Below, one piece after another: positions 53,316-61,868 of a stretch of DNA of 64,000 nt (positions within the stretch are counted from its first letter, which is position 1; each line of letters starts with the position of its first letter). Location of the stretch: NCBI GenBank assembly GCA_000961725.1, contig LADS01000037.1, positions 154,699 through 218,698 on the forward strand, written 5' to 3'. Under the pieces are notes generated by a model that saw only the letters and a list, made by a program, of their open reading frames with translations, was not told where the DNA came from and did no database searches. The position numbers and the translations under genes were made by a program. This DNA comes from Desulfobulbaceae bacterium BRH_c16a. Its GTDB lineage: Bacteria > Desulfobacterota > Desulfobulbia > Desulfobulbales > Desulfocapsaceae.

Positions 53316-53867
53316 CTATCCCAGTTTCGCCGCCACCAGCCCCCTGAATTTCTCAGCCTGCCCGGATGAAGGGATTTCCGCAGCCAGAGCGTCGATAATT
53401 GACTGCAAATCCGCTCTGGAATTGAAATGGTCTTCACAGATGATTGCCGCCATCGGTCCGATGCATTCCGCCAAAGAGGATTCCAGTGCATCTTTCTCTT
53501 CCCGACTGATACCGTTGCCTGCGACGGCAGACGATTTTGTCTGGATCTGATCGACAGCGGCATTCTGCTCGGCACTCCTGCCGAGAACAGCCAGTATGGT
53601 TTCCGTGGGCGGCAGCGGCATGCGGCGGGGGATAACACCCCCCTCCTGAAAACGATACCGCCCGGCCCGTATGGTCGACATGAGGGCCAAGGCTTCCTCG
53701 CCCCGCTTGCTGGAAAAATAGATAAAAACAATCTCGCCTTTATCCAGGACCATCTGAGCACTCTTATTTGCCTTCGTCGCGACAAACAGCGTGCCGGTAG
53801 ATTTCTGCTTACACAATCGGCCTATTTCAGTCACTATATCTGCAAATGGAATATAATCCTGAGTCAT
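53316..53867 (-). CDS. DUF4388/PATAN-like domain protein
   Basis: This 183-residue protein starts with a PATAN/DUF4388-type fold: IGRLCKQKSTGTLFVATKANKSAQMVLDKGEIVFIYFSSKRGEEAL. A C-terminal helical domain of about 70 residues (LAECIGPMAAIICEDHF) resembles the DUF8082-like partner domain. Such proteins act in two-component or chemotaxis-like signalling without catalysis. It lies 6 bases downstream of the dCache/HAMP receptor stop, so the two form an operon. An AGGTAGG site precedes the ATG. Confidence 0.78.
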   Translation of the reverse strand: MTQDYIPFADIVTEIGRLCKQKSTGTLFVATKANKSAQMVLDKGEIVFIYFSSKRGEEALALMSTIRAGRYRFQEGGVIPRRMPLPPTETILAVLGRSAEQNAAVDQIQTKSSAVAGNGISREEKDALESSLAECIGPMAAIICEDHFNSRADLQSIIDALAAEIPSSGQAEKFRGLVAAKLG

Positions 53868-53873
53868 TATCGC

Positions 53874-54968
53874 CTACCTTTTCCGTAATCGTTCAAACGC
53901 CATCTGGAGACTGACCCCCATCCTGTCGATTGCTCTGGCAAGGGCACCGATTTCATCGCTGCGGTCCTTTTCCTTTATGACGGCGTTCAGATTACCACGG
54001 CTGATTTCATCGGCAATGATTGTCAAATTACGAATCGGCGTACTGAGACGGCGGGCCAGCAGGTATGCAATTATTATCACCGTCACCAAAGTCACAAGAA
54101 GCAGCACCAGGGCATTACGCTGCGCTTCATTCGCGGCGGCATAGGCCTCCTCATAATCCTGCTGGACAATAAGTGTCCATCCCTGGGCGGTCTTCTTTGA
54201 ATATGCCAGAATTTTCTTGTCGTCTTCCTGAAAAGCAAAAGAATCGGCGTCAAACCTGTTGCGCTGGCTGAGGACGGGATGCGTACCGAAATCCTGCAGT
54301 TCGGAACTCACTTCGCCATGACCATGGGCAATGAGCCGGTTATTTTCATCGAGCAGTATGGCAAATCCCGTTTCCCCTATTCTGGTTTTTGTGATGGCTT
54401 TGGACAGGTCTTCAAGAGTCATGGCAATAGCAATTACCCCAAGATTCTTCGCCCCCTCTCCTTTAATGGGTTTGGCCAAAATAAAAGCGGGCTTCTTGGA
54501 GGTCTTGCCAAGCAGTACCTGCTGCCCCATCGGCCTGCCACCAAGCACCTGCTTGAAATAATCCCGATCGCCATAGTATGTTTCCGGTTTTCCGTCGCTT
54601 CTCCCCAGATTCTGGCCGTCGGGAAGAATGGTAAAGGCCAGATATATCCATTCATAGGTATCGCTCATGGTTTTCAGCGCCGGATTCTGCACACTGCTTT
54701 CCATGCCGAGGATGGCGGGCGTGGCGGCATTCTGATCGAGCAGCCGGAGGTTCATATTCGTCCATTCATCGACACTGCGGGTGAGATGCTCGGTATTTTC
54801 TACAAGATTGCGGTATATGTTTTCAGTCCATTCCTGCCTGGACTGGTAGATTCCGATGTACCAGAGGCCTCCCAGAGGAATAAGTGCGATTACCAGCATG
54901 GTTACGAGAATCTGATAGATGATCTTGAACCCGGCCCCTTCTCTCTCTGTTGCTTTACTGTCCGCCAT
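53874..54968 (-). CDS. dCache-HAMP membrane receptor without output domain
   Basis: This 364-residue protein has TM helix 1 at about 20-40 and a periplasmic dCache-like sensor domain (residues 50-275; Y-G-D-R-D-Y-F motif, GAKNLGVIAIAMTLEDLSKAI, TGFAILLDENNRLIAHG). TM helix 2 is at about 285-305 and a HAMP domain follows (LSTPIRNLTIIADEISRGNL), ending with a short coiled coil. No kinase, cyclase or MCP signalling domain follows. It therefore must act through a partner, probably the DUF4388-like protein encoded next. The ATG at 54968 follows GGAGAAGAGAGCA. Confidence 0.85.
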   Translation of the reverse strand: MADSKATEREGAGFKIIYQILVTMLVIALIPLGGLWYIGIYQSRQEWTENIYRNLVENTEHLTRSVDEWTNMNLRLLDQNAATPAILGMESSVQNPALKTMSDTYEWIYLAFTILPDGQNLGRSDGKPETYYGDRDYFKQVLGGRPMGQQVLLGKTSKKPAFILAKPIKGEGAKNLGVIAIAMTLEDLSKAITKTRIGETGFAILLDENNRLIAHGHGEVSSELQDFGTHPVLSQRNRFDADSFAFQEDDKKILAYSKKTAQGWTLIVQQDYEEAYAAANEAQRNALVLLLVTLVTVIIIAYLLARRLSTPIRNLTIIADEISRGNLNAVIKEKDRSDEIGALARAIDRMGVSLQMAFERLRKR

Positions 54969-55801
54969 TGCTCTCTTCTCCGTAAGGCTTTTTATCAAAC
55001 AAACATCCGCACACCGCATGCACCATGCGGGCTCAACCGTCGAAAAAATCGTATCGTTCTGTTTCATCAAACAAATTCTCTAATACTACATGATTTAAAC
55101 TAGCCGATTAAGCCTCCCCATGCAAGCCATTTCAAATCCATACAAGTTCCGGAGATAATTTGATAATCTGCAGGAGTAAAACAACCTCAATCGATCCAGA
55201 AAAATGTGCATAAAAAATGATTACTGCGAACAATATGCCCAATCTAGATCAAACTTGCCGGTGGTCCAGCAGCAGATAATATCTCTATCCCAGCCTGTAT
55301 ACACATTCGGCACAAACCGCACATGTCACATATGTCGGCTTGCCGTAGACTTACCAGGTCCTCCAAAGACGTAATACTCTCTTGCATTACGGTTCCGGCA
55401 CAATGGCCAAAGGTCGCCGATTTTATGCCCGCTCACAATCCTGTCGATATCGCTATCGGAATCGAAGGAAAGTGCGCTTAAGTCGGATGAACGGAAAAAA
55501 TACGTCTCTCTTGCCGAGAGAATTTGTCAAAAGACCGAGAATACGCTAAGTTGATTTGCTGCAGGGTGGGAACCTCTTTTCGGCAAGGTTTCCAGCAACC
55601 GCAAAGAAAGGTCAAGGAGCTACGATATATCGGAAAATATTCTTTAAAAACCCGGCAATTATCAATACAAACCTCTACATGGCGCGACTTTTGAACACAT
55701 CAAATTACACCACCATCAGATGAAAAACCACTGCTCCCTCTCTTACCAGGAACCGCTGCCGGCAGCCTCGCTTATTCTTCACTAGATCATACGTTCATAA
55801 C
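54969..55801. other. 833-base intergenic region without a recognised gene
   Basis: The region separates divergent genes. A hairpin GGGAACCT...AGGTTTCC lies near 55569-55594. The only open frame is about 65 codons on the minus strand without a start codon. Nothing matched a riboswitch core that I could recognise. A degenerated gene or a regulatory RNA remains possible. Confidence 0.5.
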
Positions 55802-57106
55802 ATGAAAGCCACTATCTGTTTTTTTTCACTCATTTCATTATGTTATTTGATTTTCCCGACGTTTGGCAGCTGTTCCCCAACCGACCGGACAAACAAGCCT
55901 CTCGATCTTTACTTCTACTCAGGAGGCACTCCAACAGAGTTTATTGTTGTTGAAAAAAAATACCAGAGGCTCAGCGTATTCGAACTCCGGGATAACGTCA
56001 GGCTGGTAAAGGAATTCTTCTGCGCCACCGGCCAAAATCCCGGCACGAAAAAGGTCAGCGGTGATTCCCGCACTCCCGAGGGAATCTATTTCATTACCGA
56101 AATTTATGAAGATAAGCGAATTACAGTGTTCGGCAGCAGGGCCTTTCATCTTGATTATCCGAATATATTCGACACGCATGCGGGTCGTCTCGGCGGTGGG
56201 ATATTCATCCATGGAACGAATAAAAAGTTGATCCCGAACAGCACAAACGGCTGCATTACCCTCGACAATCAAGATCTTGACAAACTGGCACCCCATCTCT
56301 CCATTAACGCGATCCCCATCATCGTGGTTGACGCTCTCCCTGAACCATTGCCCGGCAAAGATCTTCGGCTTGAGGCAGACAGCCGGCGGTTCAAGGAGAT
56401 TCTCAACGATCTCTCGTTTGATCTGAAAAAGGTTCCCGTGCATGAAATCCAGACACTGTCGTTTCTGAAGCAGGAAAATCAGGCTGTCGCATCGATCAAA
56501 TATTCGACATACGACAGCGAACATATTCAATACCGTGAGCAGGTTCGCACGTATCTCACCCAATCCCTTACCGGTGGATGGCGCAGCGTCTATGCCGTCC
56601 AGAGCCAGGAAAAGCTTCCTCTCCTCCTGGCCCTGCGTCCCGCCAAAAACGATCTTGTGACGAAAATCTCTTCTTCCCTCCAGCCGGTTCAGCCGCTTCA
56701 GCCGCTTCCTTCAGCCCCTCAGCCACCTCAACCCCCGCCCCCCACGCCCCCCACGCCTGAACCGCCTCAGTTGACAAAGGGGCAGGAACTGCTGCACTTC
56801 GTGGAAAAATGGCGTTCGGCCTGGGTAGCCAAAGACATTGAAACGTATATCAATTGCTACAGCCCGTCCTTTAAAAATGGCGACCTGGACCGTGATGGCT
56901 GGAAAAACAAAAAGACATATTTGAACAAGAAATATTCGTATATCAATGTATCAATAAAAGATATCGTGGTTAAATGGACAGCATCCGGTGCCGATGTATC
57001 TTTTTCTCAGACTTATAAATCCGATCAATACCAGACCACTGGAACAAAGGTCCTTCAATTGACCAACCGGGATAATCGGTGGATGATTGAAAGTGAGTTT
57101 ATGTAA
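55802..57106 (+). CDS. YkuD-domain L,D-carboxypeptidase-like protein, Csd6/Cds6 type
   Basis: This 434-residue protein has a signal peptide ending near Cys24 (FGSC, a possible lipobox). A YkuD catalytic domain follows with His137 (GIFIHGTN) and Cys151 (NSTNGCITL). A Pro-rich linker (about 305-330, PQPPQPPPP) precedes a C-terminal NTF2-like/Cds6 domain (FVEKWRSAWVAKDIETYINCYSPSF). This is the architecture of Helicobacter Csd6, an L,D-carboxypeptidase that trims muropeptide tripeptides and sets helical cell shape. The Csd4-like gene 11 bases downstream supports that role over a cross-linking transpeptidase. No ribosome site is visible at the ATG. Confidence 0.82.
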   Translation: MKATICFFSLISLCYLIFPTFGSCSPTDRTNKPLDLYFYSGGTPTEFIVVEKKYQRLSVFELRDNVRLVKEFFCATGQNPGTKKVSGDSRTPEGIYFITEIYEDKRITVFGSRAFHLDYPNIFDTHAGRLGGGIFIHGTNKKLIPNSTNGCITLDNQDLDKLAPHLSINAIPIIVVDALPEPLPGKDLRLEADSRRFKEILNDLSFDLKKVPVHEIQTLSFLKQENQAVASIKYSTYDSEHIQYREQVRTYLTQSLTGGWRSVYAVQSQEKLPLLLALRPAKNDLVTKISSSLQPVQPLQPLPSAPQPPQPPPPTPPTPEPPQLTKGQELLHFVEKWRSAWVAKDIETYINCYSPSFKNGDLDRDGWKNKKTYLNKKYSYINVSIKDIVVKWTASGADVSFSQTYKSDQYQTTGTKVLQLTNRDNRWMIESEFM

Positions 57107-57117
57107 ATCCATTGCCG

Positions 57118-58689
57118 ATGAATATTCTACGAATTGCCCTTCATGTACTAATCTGCTGCGGTGTTCCACTCTGCTGGGTGCTGCAGGGCACTGCCTTCGG
57201 CAAGACATCGAGCCACCGGAGTCTTCATGACGTCTATCTGGCCAATACCGAGCATGAACTCCATATCTACAGGATTTACGGGAAAGAACCCGGCAAGACA
57301 ATCATGCTTATCGGCGGTATTCAGGGCGATGAACCCGGCGGATACCTGACCGCCGATCTGTATGCCGACATTAATTTGAAACGCGGCAACCTGATTGTCG
57401 TGCCCAGGGCGAATTTTTACTCGATACTCCTCAATCAGCGGAATGGCATGACCGGTGACATGAACCGGAAATTCGCGGAAAACGACAACGCGGAACGAAG
57501 CATGGAACAGGAAATAGTATCGATTCTTAAAGGACTGATCGGTGAGGCGGACTGTCTGCTCAATCTCCATGAAGGATCCGGTTTTTATAATCCTGAATGG
57601 AAGAATGAACAGGAAAATCCCGATCGTTTCGGCCAATCCATCATCTATGATGCAAAAAGCTTCTACGTCGAAAAAAACCGCCAGGTTCTCGATCTCGAAA
57701 GTCTGGCCACGCGGATCACTGAAAGAGTCAACGGACAGATTGCCAACACAAGGCACCACTTCAGACCTAATAACCATGACACGGTCGCCAACGATACCAG
57801 ACATGCCGAGCAGCGAAAGTCCGCGACCTATTATGCTCTCACTCAGGAGGGTATACCCGCTTTCGGCATAGAAACTTCCAAATCGATCAGATCCAATGCA
57901 GAAAAAGTCGGCCTGCAGAAACTGGTCGTCAATACCTTTATGGAAGAGCTTGAAATAATACCGGAAACACCAGGACTGCATATTGAAAACACCACCCTTA
58001 AATATATACTGGTAAGAATTAATGGCGGACTGCCTTACGCTGTCCCAAACGAAACCACGCTTCATGTTGCACTTGGTGACGAGGTTGTGGTGACCGACAT
58101 TATTGCCAATTATGATCGAGGCCTCGCTGCCGATTTTCTTGGCATGGGGAGTCGCAATGACACCAATCTTCCGTTCCGAATCGCCCAATCCACCAAAGTA
58201 GTTATTCGAAAAGATGCGGAAACCTGCGGTTGGATCGATATTGCCGTCACCGAAACCGCCATGACCAAAACCGCCGTCACGACCGGTAAACAACCACCGA
58301 ACGCAGTCCCGGCTGGAACCGAAATACCGGCAAAGGAAAATCAGATTCCGGTGAGTGACCTGAAGGCAGAACAATTGATTCTCAATATCGACGGCGAGCT
58401 GCTCTTCGTCCCGGAAGGTGAAGAAATCATAGTAGCCAGGGATATGATGGTAATAATAAAAGGTGTACGATCAAACATCAGTCGACTGGACAACGATATT
58501 GTGGTCAATTTGAAAGGTTTCGCACCACCAAAAGCGGAAAATGACGGAAACGATCTCAATTTCCCTATCTATCCCGCGCAAGATCTCTGGGTTCGCTATT
58601 CGGAGAACAAAGAGGGTATCAGATACCCGATAATTACTACCTATAACGACAGGGAAATCGGCAAATACTGGTTGAAATTACAAAATTAG
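57118..58689 (+). CDS. M14-like D,L-carboxypeptidase, Csd4/Pgp1 type
   Basis: This 523-residue protein has a signal peptide (residues 1-29) and an N-terminal M14 metallopeptidase domain. The zinc ligands are Gln69 and Glu72 in GGIQGDE with His151 in LLNLHEGS; the unusual Gln replaces the standard His. Helicobacter Csd4, which cleaves tripeptide muropeptides to dipeptides, has this same Gln/Glu/His set (recalled Q46, E49, H128). GIPAFGIETSKS supplies the catalytic Glu. The C-terminal 230 residues carry two similar beta-rich modules (LRINGGLPYAVPNETTLHV-like and LNIDGELLFVPEGEEIIV). The ATG at 57118 is preferred to a TTG at 57112. Confidence 0.83.
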   Translation: MNILRIALHVLICCGVPLCWVLQGTAFGKTSSHRSLHDVYLANTEHELHIYRIYGKEPGKTIMLIGGIQGDEPGGYLTADLYADINLKRGNLIVVPRANFYSILLNQRNGMTGDMNRKFAENDNAERSMEQEIVSILKGLIGEADCLLNLHEGSGFYNPEWKNEQENPDRFGQSIIYDAKSFYVEKNRQVLDLESLATRITERVNGQIANTRHHFRPNNHDTVANDTRHAEQRKSATYYALTQEGIPAFGIETSKSIRSNAEKVGLQKLVVNTFMEELEIIPETPGLHIENTTLKYILVRINGGLPYAVPNETTLHVALGDEVVVTDIIANYDRGLAADFLGMGSRNDTNLPFRIAQSTKVVIRKDAETCGWIDIAVTETAMTKTAVTTGKQPPNAVPAGTEIPAKENQIPVSDLKAEQLILNIDGELLFVPEGEEIIVARDMMVIIKGVRSNISRLDNDIVVNLKGFAPPKAENDGNDLNFPIYPAQDLWVRYSENKEGIRYPIITTYNDREIGKYWLKLQN

Positions 58690-58782
58690 AGACAGCCGCG
58701 GCACCATCCCATCGGTCTCCGCCGCCAAGTCTGCTATCATCTCTATCAATGGAACGGAACACTTAACCAAAGGAGAAGAGTG

Positions 58783-58941
58783 ATGGAAAAATGGGAATGT
58801 CCTTGCGGATATATATACGATCCTGCAGAAGGTGATTATGAGCAGGGAGTCGATCCGGGAACACCTTGGGAGAGAGTTCCCGAGGAATGGACCTGTCCGA
58901 AATGCGGGGCTGCCAAAGAAGATTTCTGGAAGGCCGACTGA
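58783..58941 (+). CDS. Rubredoxin
   Basis: This 52-residue protein has the two rubredoxin iron-binding sites, CPCG (Cys6, Cys8 region: [10 protein letters not shown]) and CPKCG (Cys38, Cys41 region). Between them is the conserved [14 protein letters not shown] and PEEWTCP. The first site is C-x-C-G rather than the usual C-x2-C-G, so one residue appears deleted. It is a one-electron carrier in the cytoplasm. An AGGAGAAG site precedes the ATG, and a strong terminator follows. Confidence 0.9.
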   Translation: MEKWECPCGYIYDPAEGDYEQGVDPGTPWERVPEEWTCPKCGAAKEDFWKAD

Positions 58942-58953
58942 CAATCGTCGCAG

Positions 58954-58985
58954 TTTTACACTCCCCCATGACGGGGAGTGTAAAA
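58954..58985. terminator. Bidirectional terminator after rubredoxin
   Basis: A perfect 13-bp stem (58954-58966 with 58973-58985) with a 6-base loop. The T4 and A4 ends of the stem give T-tracts in both directions. It serves the convergent rubredoxin and thioesterase genes. Confidence 0.88.
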
Positions 58986-58986
58986 T

Positions 58987-59394
58987 TTATCGAGAGCCCC
59001 GATTTATCGCCAGAAAAGCCTCCGGCAGACTGGCCACCTTGCGTAACCCATAATCAAAAGCCAGGATTGCGGTAAAACCGGTAACAACCTCCTGCCCATC
59101 GCCTTTTCGAATCACCACATACTCCAGAGTGGCCTTCTTGCCCGCAACCTCACCGAGCACGACCCGGACCTCCAGCTCATCGTGCAAGAACACTTCCCGC
59201 AGGTATCGGCAACCGGCCTCCACCACAACCAAACCTTTACCCTCGCCGATATCGGCTTCGGAAAAACCAAAATTTTCAAGAAACCGTATCCTTGCTTCCT
59301 GAAATATCAGCAGGGCGCGATCATTGCCCAGATGGCCGCCGTAGTTGATGTCGGCGATAGTGACAGTGTATGGCGCAGTAAATGGAGATTTCAT
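58987..59394 (-). CDS. Acyl-CoA thioesterase, 4HBT/YbgC hotdog family
   Basis: This 135-residue protein has the hotdog-fold signature YTVTIADINYGGHLGNDRALLIFQEARIRFL, with the catalytic Asp/His region D-I-N-Y-G-G-H-L-G-N. It hydrolyses acyl-CoA esters of unknown chain length. An AGGAT site precedes the ATG. The stop is 1 base from the terminator. Confidence 0.85.
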   Translation of the reverse strand: MKSPFTAPYTVTIADINYGGHLGNDRALLIFQEARIRFLENFGFSEADIGEGKGLVVVEAGCRYLREVFLHDELEVRVVLGEVAGKKATLEYVVIRKGDGQEVVTGFTAILAFDYGLRKVASLPEAFLAINRGSR

Positions 59395-59652
59395 AAATTT
59401 ATCCTGGGCAGTCCGTACTGAATGGGAGCAGATTCACACTCTTTTTTCTCTCAATTCTTCAAGAGCGATTGAGAATATATCAGCGTTTAAGACAAAAGAA
59501 TAAAGCTTTTTTGAAGAAAAAAATATTTAGAGGACCACGAATCATACCCTCAGTTGAACATCATCTTGCCAGACCTGACCTCTGTCTTAAGGTATTGCCA
59601 AGATGTATTCCGGTTTATAGCGCTCAGGATACGCAACACAACACGTGCCCGA

Positions 59653-60918
59653 ATGATAAGATCATTTTTGGTTACTGTCAGTCTTTCTCTCTGCTGGACA
59701 CTCTCGCCGGATGTACTTGTCCTGCTCGGCAACGGCATCGGGAAAAGTGGTACGCTATTTTTTGCGATCCTTTTTGTGGGCGCAGCCTTTTCGGCAATCG
59801 CGGCAAACGTCCTTCATCACCCGTCGCTTCCATCTGGCGGAAGCAATGATCGGGATATCCTCAGCGCCCTCATCGGGCCATTCTGGGCAATAACCCTGAC
59901 CCTCGCCGGTCGCCTCAGCCCTGTTCTGCTTCTCTCGACAGGAATGCTGGTGACCGCCGGATTCACCTTCAACGAGACCTTTGTCTTCTGGTTTCCAAAT
60001 TTCGGTTTTAGTTTTTTGCTGCTCGCGCTTGTGGTAGCTTTGCAACTCGGCGGAGATAAAGTGGTTATTACCACCCAATCGGTATTTTTTTCAGTTACGG
60101 TAACCTGCCTGTTGTTTCTCTCTCTTGCCGGCCTCATCTCCGGACCACCCGTTCCCCAACCGGCAGCCATACCGGCAGAAAGTTTTCCTGAGCTTTTTTC
60201 CCTTATCGCTTTGTCACTGCTCCTCTTTCTCGGCTATGACCAGCAGCCCCCCTCAGAGTCCGGCGAGGAACGCTTAAATTATTTCCTGGCAATCGGCATC
60301 GGCTTTCTGCTTCTTGCGCTCTGGGGGTTCGTGTCTTTGCAACACGTCCCCCAGGCCAGACTCGCCGAATCTACTGTTCCCTATGCTACCAGTGCCAAAG
60401 CGATCCTCGGCCAGCCTGGCCGGGTTATCATGGGAATTGCCATTATCAGCGGCGCCTGCGGCGCTGTCAACGGCCTCTTTTACCTCTCCGGCAGAGCCCT
60501 CCGGCGTGTTTTTCCGGGAATCTCCCTGCAAAACACGCCGCATCGTTCATGGCTGCAGCAAGCCCAGGTGATCTTCATCGCACTCGTTATTGCTCTTTTC
60601 ATGGCCGGAGGTCTGGCAGGAACCAAAAATCTGGAAACATTTATTTTTGGTGCACTGCTTTTCTGGTTACTGACAATCGGCGCAAATTGCCTGGCGGCTG
60701 CCAGGATTCTTCAAAAGCACCGCGAAAATCATTCCTCGCAAGGCTATGCCATAGGTGCCGTTTTGCTGGCTGCTGTGGCATATCTGGCGTTCACGTATTC
60801 TCAACTCAAGTTGCTCGGCAGTTTCTTGCTGCTGGTACTTATCGCCAGTGCTTCGTTATCTGCCGCCTGGTGTTGGTATAACAGAAAGAAGCGCAATCGC
60901 GTAATCATCAACAACTAA
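59653..60918 (+). CDS. APC-superfamily amino-acid-permease-like membrane protein
   Basis: This protein of about 421 residues has 11-12 predicted helices: VTVSLSLCWTLSPDVLVLLGNGIGKSGTLFF at the start, then RDILSALIGPFWAITLTLAGRLSP, and IAIISGACGAVNGLFYLSGRALRRVFP, which is characteristic of APC-type permeases. The substrate is unknown. A longer start at 59554 adds 33 basic residues that do not look like family sequence, so ATG 59653 is preferred, though neither has a good ribosome site. It is 15 bases upstream of the selenoprotein rhodanese and probably co-transcribed. Confidence 0.7.
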   Translation: MIRSFLVTVSLSLCWTLSPDVLVLLGNGIGKSGTLFFAILFVGAAFSAIAANVLHHPSLPSGGSNDRDILSALIGPFWAITLTLAGRLSPVLLLSTGMLVTAGFTFNETFVFWFPNFGFSFLLLALVVALQLGGDKVVITTQSVFFSVTVTCLLFLSLAGLISGPPVPQPAAIPAESFPELFSLIALSLLLFLGYDQQPPSESGEERLNYFLAIGIGFLLLALWGFVSLQHVPQARLAESTVPYATSAKAILGQPGRVIMGIAIISGACGAVNGLFYLSGRALRRVFPGISLQNTPHRSWLQQAQVIFIALVIALFMAGGLAGTKNLETFIFGALLFWLLTIGANCLAAARILQKHRENHSSQGYAIGAVLLAAVAYLAFTYSQLKLLGSFLLLVLIASASLSAAWCWYNRKKRNRVIINN

Positions 60919-60933
60919 AAAAGGAGATACAGT

Positions 60934-61323
60934 ATGAAAAAGATTCTCTTATGGCTCATTGCTCTGGTGTTCTGTGCGGGATCGGTGGCATTTGCCGGCG
61001 AGGTGCCAAGGATGGATAAGGATGAACTGAAATCAATGCTCGGCAGCAAAGACCTGGTTATTCTCGATGTGCGCCAAGGCAGGGACTGGAGTACCAGCGA
61101 GTTCAAGATCAAAGATGCCGTCAGGGTCGAAGAAGGTGACCTTTCTGTGGCAAAAACTTACCCCAAGGAAAACACATTCGTTCTCTATTGCGCCTGACCG
61201 AACGAAGGCAGCAGTGCCGGTCTGGCACAAAAACTCATCGATCAAGGCTATGGCAAGGTGTATGCCCTGAAAGGCGGTTGGCAGGAGTGGTCTCGCGCCA
61301 AGTACCCGGTTACGGAAAAATAA
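60934..61323 (+). CDS. Periplasmic rhodanese-like selenoprotein (in-frame TGA = Sec88)
   Basis: The frame starts at an AAGGAGA ribosome site, encodes a signal peptide (residues 1-21, ending AFA) and a rhodanese fold (LKSMLGSKDLVILDVRQGRDW, VRVEEGD). It meets TGA at 61195-61197 after VLYCA. The same frame continues PNEGSSAGLAQKLIDQGYGKVYALKGGWQEW to a TAA at 61321, so the protein is 129 residues with U at position 88. The normal family motif is YCACPNE, so U replaces the second Cys in a C-x-U. A hairpin with a GGTCT loop lies 16 bases after the TGA. A standard annotation would truncate it at 87 residues. The domain continuity across TGA makes a sequencing error or pseudogene unlikely. Confidence 0.88.
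61214..61228 (+). promoter_or_regulatory. Bacterial SECIS-like hairpin
   Basis: GTGCC-GGTCT-GGCAC forms a 5-bp stem with a 5-base apical loop of GGTCT, beginning 16 bases after the TGA. The E. coli fdhF SECIS upper stem-loop carries the same GGUCU loop, about 18 bases after its UGA. This one is about 21 bases after. This is the position and loop required for SelB. Confidence 0.8.
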
Positions 61324-61344
61324 GATCAGGCTCACTCTATAAAA

Positions 61345-61376
61345 AACCGGAATCGCTATATCCTGCGATTCCGGTT
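61345..61376 (+). terminator. Terminator after the selenoprotein gene
   Basis: A perfect 12-bp stem (61345-61356 with 61365-61376) and an 8-base loop lie 21 bases after the TAA. An A-run precedes it, so it may also act on the opposite strand. Confidence 0.8.
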
Positions 61377-61392
61377 CGGCAATGATAATTCA

Positions 61393-61461
61393 GGGGGGTA
61401 CTCTTTTCAGCCCCCCTCACGAAATTAATTCCTACTCCTTTCAGCACCCCCTTGAGGGGTG
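61393..61461. repeat. Two similar C-run hairpins with repeated TACTCYTTTCAGC
   Basis: TACTCTTTTCAGC (61399-61411) and TACTCCTTTCAGC (61433-61445) are direct copies one base apart in sequence. Each is followed by a C-run. The first is inside a G6/C6 hairpin (61393-61416); the second abuts CACCCC-cttga-GGGGTG (61445-61461). They fill the gap between the terminator and the convergent helix-hairpin-helix gene. Confidence 0.65.
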
Positions 61462-61487
61462 AAAAACAAGAATGAATTTTTAGGGTA

Positions 61488-61868
61488 CTAAATCGCCAGG
61501 AGGTAAGGCTTCAGCTTGGCCAGGATTTTGTCGCCGATGCCTTTTACTTTGGTCAGCTCATCGATACTTTTGAAATTGCCGTTGTCCTGTCGATACGCCA
61601 GGATCGCGTCGGCGGTTACCGGACCGATCCCGGGAAGCTCGATCAGCAGGGCCTTGTCGGCAGTATTGATATCGACGTTTTGCGGGATCTCTTTCTTTAC
61701 TTTGGCAACCTTTTTCTTCTCACTCGAACCATCCGGATTCACGCTGGTTGTATCGGCTGCAACGCTGTCCTGATTTTTATCGGACGCAGCAAAAACTTCA
61801 CCCGAAGCGGCAAAGAGACAGAGAGTACAGGTGAAAAGAACGGCCAGGAACAGATGCATAGCTTTCAT
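61488..61868 (-). CDS. Exported helix-hairpin-helix (ComEA-like) protein
   Basis: This 126-residue protein has a signal peptide (residues 1-27, ending VFAAS), a Ser/Lys-rich linker, and a C-terminal pair of helix-hairpin-helix motifs (NVDINTADKALLIELPGIGPVTADAILAYRQDNG, then IDELTKVKGIGDKILAKLKPYL). ComEA-like proteins bind DNA in the periplasm during uptake; single-domain versions like this are common in Proteobacteria. An AAGGAGAAA site supports ATG 61868 over the 61973 start. Confidence 0.9.
   Translation of the reverse strand: MKAMHLFLAVLFTCTLCLFAASGEVFAASDKNQDSVAADTTSVNPDGSSEKKKVAKVKKEIPQNVDINTADKALLIELPGIGPVTADAILAYRQDNGNFKSIDELTKVKGIGDKILAKLKPYLLAI

Noticed and set aside
55340..55530. 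About 65-codon open frame on the minus strand in the large intergenic region
   Set aside because: It has no start codon or ribosome site and no recognised family; it is compatible with chance, although a decayed gene fragment cannot be excluded.
55540..55640. Possible riboswitch (hairpin followed by AAAGAAAGGTCAAGGAGC)
   Set aside because: Only one stable hairpin is seen and the conserved cores of the GEMM, cobalamin and SAM classes are absent.
60934..61197. Rhodanese read as an 87-residue truncated gene or pseudogene
   Set aside because: The frame after TGA continues with conserved rhodanese sequence to a normal stop, and a SECIS-like hairpin is at the right distance, so selenocysteine is the better explanation.
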